Assembly: GCA_900751815.1 (NCBI GenBank)
Contig: CAADST010000019.1
Coordinates: 1-8,151, forward strand
Length of the DNA: 8,151 bases
Reading direction: 5' to 3'
Source: Bacilli bacterium
GTDB taxonomy: Bacteria; Bacillota_I; Bacilli_A; RF39; UBA660
A program made the translations under genes and the position numbers. This document shows positions 1 through 4,829 of the stretch, piece after piece. How positions within the stretch are numbered: the first letter of the stretch is position 1; each line of letters starts with the position of its first letter. The notes under the pieces were generated by a model. The model saw only the letters and a program-made list of their open reading frames with translations, was not told where the DNA came from and ran no database searches.

Positions 1-1056
1 TATATTGATAATATAAGACAAAACTATCCTGAGAGATTAAAAAATCCCAATATAGAAACTTCCATTAGTAATATTCTTCCTTCTCCCACAATAGAAAAAA
101 AATATCAAGGTGTTGATATAAGTCAAATTACTAATTTAGAGTATAAAGCTTTAACCACAGATTTTATTAATGTTATCACTCAAATAATGAAACCACAAAA
201 CTTAACAATATTTTATAATAACATTAATACTGTTTTAATTAATCAAGGAAAGAACAATATATTTAATCCTTTTATAGTTGCAGAATATGATGCCTCAAAA
301 AACATTGTATTATTAGGTAATAATCATTATATTAATTCCCTATTTCATGAATTATTACATATGGCTAGCACTATATTTCAAGATGGCATAATATATAGTG
401 GTTTATCTGAGCAAAATATAGGCATTGGCTTAAATGAAGGTTACACAGAACTATTAGCTAAAAGATATTTTGACAAATCAAGTAACAACGGCTATATTTT
501 TGAAACACAAATAGCCAAATTATTAGAATTAATTATTGGTCAAGAAAAAATGGAAAGCTACTATTTTAATGCCAATCTCTATGGATTAATTGAAGAATTA
601 AGAAAGTACAATAACTTTTATTCAATTGATAAATTTATTGCTAATTTAGACAGTCTAGCATTAAGAGAAATATCTCCAGGCTTTTCTGATAATTTTGTTA
701 CTGAAGCATCTAATAGTCTAAAATTTATAATTGACTTTTTATGTAACACTTATGTATCAAAATTAAAAAAGGAATATAATATTGATTTAGAACAAGTTAA
801 ACAAGTTATTTCATCTAAACATTATGATCAAACTACTGATCAAGAATTATGTAGAAAATATATTGATTTTATTAATGAAATTCAAAACTTTGTTTATCAA
901 ATGCCTAGATTTCATATATTTAAAGGAAATATATATACAATAACTATTAATAATAATCAAATTAATCCCTATACTTTATTACCAATAATAGATATTAATA
1001 TAGAACACGAATATACAATTGAACAAATATATCAATTAAAAAAATATAGATTTTAA
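1..1056 (+). CDS. Putative zinc metallopeptidase (HExxH), 5'-truncated by the window edge
   Basis: The frame is open from base 1 to the TAA at 1054-1056, giving 351 residues with no start inside the window that must be used. The ATG at 187 is probably internal, because the 62 codons before it read as ordinary protein (YIDNIRQNYPERL...) with no stop. The visible zincin signature is HELLH (residues 116-120 of this fragment, bases 346-360), followed 25 residues later by NEGYTE (145-150). This resembles a gluzincin arrangement in which two His and a downstream Glu bind zinc and the Glu of HExxH is the catalytic base. I do not recognise the family or substrate. No membrane segment is visible in the part present; any signal peptide would lie outside. 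The C-terminal 200 residues are Asn/Ile/Tyr-rich with no motif I know. The first 60 bases are only 14/60 G+C, lower than in tex or sufS, so this may be an accessory gene. It is convergent with sufU. Zinc-site assignment is good; biological role is unknown. Confidence 0.75.
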   Translation, partial: YIDNIRQNYPERLKNPNIETSISNILPSPTIEKKYQGVDISQITNLEYKALTTDFINVITQIMKPQNLTIFYNNINTVLINQGKNNIFNPFIVAEYDASKNIVLLGNNHYINSLFHELLHMASTIFQDGIIYSGLSEQNIGIGLNEGYTELLAKRYFDKSSNNGYIFETQIAKLLELIIGQEKMESYYFNANLYGLIEELRKYNNFYSIDKFIANLDSLALREISPGFSDNFVTEASNSLKFIIDFLCNTYVSKLKKEYNIDLEQVKQVISSKHYDQTTDQELCRKYIDFINEIQNFVYQMPRFHIFKGNIYTITINNNQINPYTLLPIIDINIEHEYTIEQIYQLKKYRF

Positions 1057-1059
1057 AAA

Positions 1060-1080
1060 GAAAAAGTTAGAGTCTTTTTT
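1060..1080 (+). terminator. Weak possible terminator of the metallopeptidase gene
   Basis: Four bases after the stop codon, GAAAAAG (1060-1066) can pair with CTTTTTT (1074-1080, one G-U pair) around a 7-base loop. The stem is nearly all A-U, and the T-run is part of the stem, so it is weak. The stronger hairpin at 1106-1129 could also stop plus-strand transcripts. Confidence 0.3.
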
Positions 1081-1102
1081 CATTAACTTTCTACATAAAT
1101 AT

Positions 1103-1129
1103 AAAAAAAATAGTTTTGCAACTATTTTT
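1103..1129 (-). terminator. Intrinsic terminator of the sufS-sufU operon, overlapping the sufU stop codon
   Basis: AAAAATAGTT (1106-1115) and AACTATTTTT (1120-1129) form a perfect 10-bp stem with a 4-base loop. Read on the minus strand the stem is followed directly by a T-run (complement of the A-run at 1103-1110), as expected of an intrinsic terminator. The sufU TAG stop (1124-1122) lies inside the stem. On the plus strand the same hairpin ends in five T, so it may work in both directions between the two convergent genes. Confidence 0.7.
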
Positions 1130-1526
1130 CAATTATCTTTTTTATTCCATCATATGGAAGCCAAGCACAAGTTTTACGACTTGTGTTTTTTACATTTTCA
1201 TAAACACTAGCTTCTTTAATTAAATCTTTATTGTAATCTAAATCATTTAACATATTATCAATATTATTTATTATTTCTTTTGCTTCTCTTATTGTTTTAC
1301 CCTTTAAAAGATTAGTCATAATTGATGCTGAAGAAATACTTATTGCACAAGCTTCACCATCAAAAGTAATGTCTTTTATAATATCTTGATCAATTAAACA
1401 ATAAATATCTAAATTATCAATACATGAAGTATTTCTTGTATTTTGTTTTAAATAATTACTATCTTCCATTCTTTTTCTATTTCTTGGATTACTATAATGA
1501 TCCATTACTACATCTCTATAATTCAA
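1122..1526 (-). CDS. sufU: SufU-type iron-sulfur assembly / sulfur-relay protein
   Basis: Small IscU-fold protein of 134 residues (B. subtilis SufU is about 147) that receives persulfide sulfur from SufS for Fe-S cluster assembly. The family N-terminus is clear (VVMDHYSNPRN), and the three conserved Cys are C35, C60 and C120 with D37. The 25-residue C35-C60 and 60-residue C60-C120 spacings match SufU, with its insertion, rather than classical IscU. The usual CGD motif is CID here (Gly to Ile at 36), and the C-terminal motif is RKTCAWLPYDG rather than the common R-x-K-C-x-x-L-x-W form. The start is TTG (1526-1524). Its frame is closed by a TGA just upstream, and the next start, ATG at codon 8, would cut into the conserved DHY-NPRN helix. 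The start follows the sufS stop by one base. The SD is weak (AGAGAG inside the end of sufS), so translation is probably coupled to sufS. Confidence 0.9.
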   Translation of the reverse strand: MNYRDVVMDHYSNPRNRKRMEDSNYLKQNTRNTSCIDNLDIYCLIDQDIIKDITFDGEACAISISSASIMTNLLKGKTIREAKEIINNIDNMLNDLDYNKDLIKEASVYENVKNTSRKTCAWLPYDGIKKIIEK

Positions 1527-1527
1527 T

Positions 1528-2724
1528 TTAAATCATCTCTCTTACTATTTTTTCTTTATCCCTTAAAAGTTCTACTAATTCATCAATTTCCTTTTCAGTA
1601 TTATAAAAATATAAACTAATTCTTAGGGAATTATCAACACCAGTTACATTTTTGGTTAATTTTGCACAATGATTACCTGCTCTTACACAGATATTATATT
1701 TATTTAAATAATATGCCACATCTTGGGAGAAAATATCATTAACATTAAATGCTACAATGCCACTTTCTGATTCTAAATTTAAAATATCGATGTGGGGTAT
1801 ACTCACTAATTTTTCAATTAAATATTCTCTTAAATGTCTTTCTCTTTCTTCGATTTTTACCATACCAATTTTCTTTAAATAACGAATTGCTTCCCCAAAA
1901 CCAATGACTCCAGCGATATTTGGAGTACCAGCCTCTAACCTAGTTGGTAAATCTTTTAAATAAACTTCATTTGGACTATCAAATGATTCATTCATGCCTC
2001 CACCAAGGTTTATTGGAACTAAATCTTCAAGTAATTCTTTTTTACCATAAAGAACTCCTACTCCAGTTGGTCCTAACATTTTATGAGCGGAAAATGTTAG
2101 AAAATCAACATCTAAATCTTGAACATCCACTTGCATGTGCGGTACACTTTGTGCTCCATCAACAACTAAAAATATATTGTTTTCATGAGCAAGTTCAGCT
2201 ATCTCTTTTATCGGACGAACATCACCAATAACATTAGTAACATGAGCAAGAGCAATAATCTTAGTCTTCGGCGTAATACTCTTCTTAACATTTTCTATTG
2301 TTACATGTAAATAATCATCTAAGGGAATAAAATTAACAACACAACCATAATCAGTTACTAGTTTAAACCAAGGTAAGACATTTGATGCATGTTCAGTTGT
2401 AGTAATTAATATTTCATCACCAGGTTCAACTAATTTAGCAAAAAAGCCATTAACAATCATATTTAGGGAATCTGTTGATCCACTAGTAAATATAACTTCT
2501 TCTTTACTACGAGCATTGATAAAATCTACTACTTCATCACGAGCATTTTCATATTCTAAATCAACTTTATAAGAAATATCATAATCTCCCCGATGAGCAT
2601 TAGCGCTATAATTCGAATAATAATCAACAATTTTATCAATAACACATTGCGGTTTAAAACTAGTAGCTCCATTATCTAAATAAATTATATCTTGTTTTAG
2701 CATTGGAAAATCTTCTCTATTCAT
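1528..2724 (-). CDS. sufS: Cysteine desulfurase SufS (class V aminotransferase fold)
   Basis: PLP enzyme that removes sulfur from L-cysteine, giving alanine and an enzyme persulfide that is handed to SufU. Length is 398 residues, normal for SufS. Visible family motifs are YLDNGAT (15-21), NAHRG (42-46), SGSTDSLN (81-88), the PLP-stacking His region TEHASN (110-115), the cofactor Asp in VVDGAQ (187-192, D189), the Schiff-base lysine in SAHKMLGPTG (K215), and the active-site loop RAGNHCAKL with catalytic C353. This is the group II type, with SAHK and a short catalytic loop. Compared with B. subtilis SufS, recalled from memory, the loop reads RAGNHC instead of RAGHHC, and the residue 19 before the catalytic Cys is Gln (Q334) where B. 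subtilis has His342. ATG start at 2724-2722 has SD AAGAAGG (2736-2730) five bases upstream. It is first in a two-gene operon with sufU. No sufB, sufC or sufD lies next to it. Confidence 0.96.
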   Translation of the reverse strand: MNREDFPMLKQDIIYLDNGATSFKPQCVIDKIVDYYSNYSANAHRGDYDISYKVDLEYENARDEVVDFINARSKEEVIFTSGSTDSLNMIVNGFFAKLVEPGDEILITTTEHASNVLPWFKLVTDYGCVVNFIPLDDYLHVTIENVKKSITPKTKIIALAHVTNVIGDVRPIKEIAELAHENNIFLVVDGAQSVPHMQVDVQDLDVDFLTFSAHKMLGPTGVGVLYGKKELLEDLVPINLGGGMNESFDSPNEVYLKDLPTRLEAGTPNIAGVIGFGEAIRYLKKIGMVKIEERERHLREYLIEKLVSIPHIDILNLESESGIVAFNVNDIFSQDVAYYLNKYNICVRAGNHCAKLTKNVTGVDNSLRISLYFYNTEKEIDELVELLRDKEKIVREMI

Positions 2725-2775
2725 AATTACCTTCTTTCTTTTATTATTTCTATAATAACATATTCGCTTTTTGCT

Positions 2776-2803
2776 ATTTTACATATAACAAAGGCCTTGT
2801 CCA
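2776..2803 (-). promoter_or_regulatory. Candidate proximal promoter of sufS (P2)
   Basis: On the minus strand TGGACA (2803-2798, 5 of 6 to the -35 consensus) lies 16 bases before TAAAAT (2781-2776, 5 of 6 to the -10). A start near 2769 would give a leader of about 45 nt. That leader contains a small A-U hairpin (2741-2747 with 2752-2758) just before the SD. The spacer contains the palindrome AAGGCCTT (2791-2798), which could serve as an operator, but it matches no regulator site I know. Confidence 0.45.
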
Positions 2804-2819
2804 AGAACAATATTGCATT

Positions 2820-2848
2820 ATTTTAACATATTTTTAATTTTTTTGCAA
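2820..2848 (-). promoter_or_regulatory. Candidate distal promoter of sufS (P1), extended -10
   Basis: On the minus strand TTGCAA (2848-2843) and TAAAAT (2825-2820) are separated by 17 bases. The -10 is preceded by TGT, an extended -10 element. Predicted start is near 2813, giving a leader of about 88 nt. Its -35 box lies 7 bases from the -35 box of the divergent plus-strand promoter at 2856, so the two could compete or share a regulator. Confidence 0.55.
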
Positions 2849-2855
2849 TTTATGA

Positions 2856-2883
2856 TTGACACAGGATAAATCTGTAGTATAAT
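2856..2883 (+). promoter_or_regulatory. Consensus sigma-A promoter driving the candidate small RNA
   Basis: TTGACA (2856-2861) and TATAAT (2878-2883) are exact consensus hexamers with a 16-base spacer. It is the best-matching promoter I found in the window, yet no plus-strand ORF of any size follows. Predicted start is around 2889-2891, just before the 12-bp closing stem that begins at 2892. Confidence 0.8.
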
Positions 2884-2889
2884 AGTATT

Positions 2890-2993
2890 TATAGGGCGAT
2901 ATCTTTTTCATATTTTTACCAAAGTATATATTATTATATATACTTTTGATATCGTCCTACAAAAAAGTACAAGTTTAGGCTTGTACTTTTTTA
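2890..2993 (+). ncRNA. Candidate structured small RNA of unknown family, about 103 nt
   Basis: The RNA would run from the consensus promoter to the terminator at 2961-2992. An outer stem pairs 2892-2903 (TAGGGCGATATC) with 2948-2959 (GATATCGTCCTA): 12 pairs, one of them G-U (2896 with 2955). An inner hairpin pairs 2921-2931 with 2936-2946: 11 perfect pairs with loop TATT. A 17-base pyrimidine-rich single strand (2904-2920) joins the two stems on the 5' side, with a single base on the 3' side. The wobble pair is G-U only in the plus-strand RNA and would be an A-C mismatch on the minus strand, which supports the assigned strand. There is no plus-strand ATG in the body. The motifs of SRP RNA, tmRNA, RNase P RNA and 6S RNA are absent. 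The ends are predicted. An alternative is a short inverted-repeat (MITE-like) element. Confidence 0.65.
2961..2992. terminator. Strong bidirectional terminator shared by the small RNA and the tex operon
   Basis: AAAAAAGTACAAG (2961-2973) and CTTGTACTTTTTT (2980-2992) form a perfect 13-bp stem with loop TTTAGG. It ends in six T on the plus strand and, read on the minus strand, also in six T, so it can stop transcription both ways. The last codons and the TAA stop (2977-2975) of the AI-2E family gene lie within it. Confidence 0.85.
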
Positions 2994-4105
2994 TTTGTCT
3001 TATTTTTATCTTCTAATCTGATTCTTACATTTGTTGCTAAAATACTATAAATAATTGAACAAATTGGCACACTTAAAAGCATACCTAATACTCCATTAAT
3101 ACTTGCTCCAACACTAACAGCTACTAAAACCCAAATACCAGGAAGTCCAACAGATTTACCAACAACCTTTGGATAAATTAAGTTACCTTCAAGTTGTTGT
3201 AAAATAATTATAAACATAACGAATATTATTGCTTGAAGTGGACTTACCATAAATATTAAGAAAGCTCCAAAAATTGTACCAATAAAAGCTCCAAATACTG
3301 GTATAAGAGCAGTAAAACCAACTAAAACAGAAATTGTTGAAGCATAAGGAAGTCTAAGAATAACCATTCCGAAGAAACAAAGAACTCCAATAATTATTGC
3401 TTCGATACATTGACCACTTACAAAATGAGAAAATACTTTATTAGATAATGTTGCAATCTCTTTTATTTTACTTATTTTCTTTTTAGGTAAATAAGCATCC
3501 ATTACTTTATTAAATTGACTAGCTATTTTTTCTTTTTGCGCTAGAAAATAAATAGCAAATACAAAACCAATTGTAATATTAACAAAACCAGTAACGACAT
3601 TTGAAGCAATACCTAAAGTAACATCTATTACTTGATTAGAATTATTTTTAATATACTCAGCAAGTGTTGTTCCTAAAGAATCTAATACTTCTCTAATTTC
3701 ATTTATCACTTCAGCATTAATACCCCAACCATTAAGTAAATTTTGTAAACTCCTACTATAAGCGGGAATACTATCAGCAAATAATTCTATTGTATTTTGC
3801 AAATTTGGAATAATTAAAAGTAATAAGAAAACTATAAAACCTAAAACTAAAGCGATAGAAACAAGTAAACTTATTGGCCTTTTAACTTTAGTACTAGCCT
3901 TCCATTTTTTAAACCATTTATTTTCAATCGTATTCATTAAAACATTTAAAACAAAAGCAATAGCTAAACCAATTATAAATGGCATAAAAATTCTAATTAC
4001 AAATTTAACAAATGACCAGATTTCTGATATATAAATAAATGCAAATATTAAAACTATTGCCATTATAACTAATTTTTTAATATCCTTAATATCTACCTTT
4101 TTCAT
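2975..4105 (-). CDS. AI-2E family (PerM/YdiK-like) membrane transporter
   Basis: Integral membrane protein of 376 residues, the usual size for the AI-2E transporter family (PF01594). Members have been linked to autoinducer-2 export and to sodium/proton exchange; the substrate here cannot be told from sequence. Hydrophobic segments lie at about 10-28, 36-58, 78-100, 163-189, 232-252, 256-285, 290-305 and 324-356, consistent with seven or eight membrane spans. The family's conserved C-terminal half is clear: ALIPVFGAFIG (266-276), then QQLEGNLIYPKVVGKSVGLP (303-322). The extracytoplasmic-type helical insert between the third and fourth spans is also typical. ATG at 4105-4103 overlaps the TGA of the preceding gene (ATGA overlap) and has a near-perfect SD, AAGGAGGG, at 4120-4113. 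It is last in the operon and its 3' end is inside the terminator. Confidence 0.9.
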   Translation of the reverse strand: MKKVDIKDIKKLVIMAIVLIFAFIYISEIWSFVKFVIRIFMPFIIGLAIAFVLNVLMNTIENKWFKKWKASTKVKRPISLLVSIALVLGFIVFLLLLIIPNLQNTIELFADSIPAYSRSLQNLLNGWGINAEVINEIREVLDSLGTTLAEYIKNNSNQVIDVTLGIASNVVTGFVNITIGFVFAIYFLAQKEKIASQFNKVMDAYLPKKKISKIKEIATLSNKVFSHFVSGQCIEAIIIGVLCFFGMVILRLPYASTISVLVGFTALIPVFGAFIGTIFGAFLIFMVSPLQAIIFVMFIIILQQLEGNLIYPKVVGKSVGLPGIWVLVAVSVGASINGVLGMLLSVPICSIIYSILATNVRIRLEDKNKTNKKVQA

Positions 4106-4827
4106 TGATCAACCCTCCTTTCTAAACTATTTAAAAAGTCAATAACATTTTCTATACTATAAACAACAAATTGGGTTCTATTATTCATCTCTCTGATAAC
4201 AATTAATTCATTTTCACTAAAATCTTGAAAAGTTAAAGTATAACCGCTGCCTTCCATACTAGCATCCACTTTAAGTGTTACATTTGCTTCATAATCATCA
4301 ACAATAACTGGATCTTCTACTTTTTCAGATTCATAAACCCTATTTATTAACTCACTCATAGCATTATCGGTAATATCTCCTGTGACATATAAACTTAAAG
4401 TATCATATTCATAAATCCACATATCACTAAGTTTATATTCTTCACTACAATAATTACCATTATCCATATGAATAGAAACACTTCTTAAATATTTATCATT
4501 ACTTATATTATAATCTATTATAGTTATACCATTATTACTATCATAATAATATCTATCGTAACATTTTTCCAAAGAATTCAAATAACTATTCTTAGCTTCA
4601 TTTAATGTCTCATAATTAAGTGGGGTTAAAAATGAAGCTGTAAGATCACTATTTATATCTTCAAAATACATAAATCTATTAATTGGTATTCCATCACCCA
4701 TCATAAAATCTTCTGTATATATTTCATTAATAAATGTTTTATTAATTAAAAGCAAAAATGCTAAAGCCATAAAACCAAAGACTAATACTAATTCGATTGC
4801 TCCGAAGAGCCATTTTAAATATCTCAT
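4102..4827 (-). CDS. Membrane-anchored protein of unknown function (single N-terminal transmembrane helix)
   Basis: I do not recognise this protein. With the start chosen here it has 241 residues: a short basic N-terminus (MRYLKWLF), one strongly hydrophobic segment at about 7-29, and then a roughly 210-residue polar domain likely outside the membrane. There is no lipobox Cys after the hydrophobic segment, so it looks like an uncleaved anchor. The polar part is rich in Asn, Asp, Tyr and Ser, and near its end has alternating hydrophobic residues suggesting beta strands (GYTLTFQDF, TQFVVYSI). The longest frame would begin at GTG 4833-4831, but that codon overlaps the SD itself. The ATG at 4827-4825 is placed correctly (see the site at 4833-4838) and is preferred. 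It lies between tex and the AI-2E family gene and overlaps the latter by four bases, so it may act with that transporter; this is inferred from position only. Confidence 0.75.
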   Translation of the reverse strand: MRYLKWLFGAIELVLVFGFMALAFLLLINKTFINEIYTEDFMMGDGIPINRFMYFEDINSDLTASFLTPLNYETLNEAKNSYLNSLEKCYDRYYYDSNNGITIIDYNISNDKYLRSVSIHMDNGNYCSEEYKLSDMWIYEYDTLSLYVTGDITDNAMSELINRVYESEKVEDPVIVDDYEANVTLKVDASMEGSGYTLTFQDFSENELIVIREMNNRTQFVVYSIENVIDFLNSLERRVDQ

Positions 4828-4829
4828 AT

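Noticed and set aside
187..189. ATG 187 as the start of the metallopeptidase
   Set aside because: The same frame is open through base 1 with protein-like sequence, and no good SD precedes this ATG.
1944..2231. Plus-strand open frame of 95 codons antisense to sufS
   Set aside because: Lies wholly inside the well-conserved sufS gene, has no promoter or SD that I can see, and its protein shows no motif; a shadow frame.
2834..2911. Minus-strand 25-codon frame (MKKISPYKYYY...) in the intergenic region
   Set aside because: Only a weak GGT before its ATG, no promoter placed for it, and it overlaps the small-RNA stem and both -35 boxes; more likely chance.
2892..2959. Reading the inverted repeat as a small transposon-derived (MITE-like) element
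   Set aside because: No convincing target-site duplication at the ends and no second copy in the window; the consensus promoter and adjoining terminator fit an RNA gene better. Not excluded.
2890..2993. SRP RNA, tmRNA, 6S RNA or a known riboswitch
   Set aside because: The conserved SRP GGAAG/GCAG loop, tRNA-like ends and 6S central bubble are missing, and no gene lies downstream on the same strand for a riboswitch.
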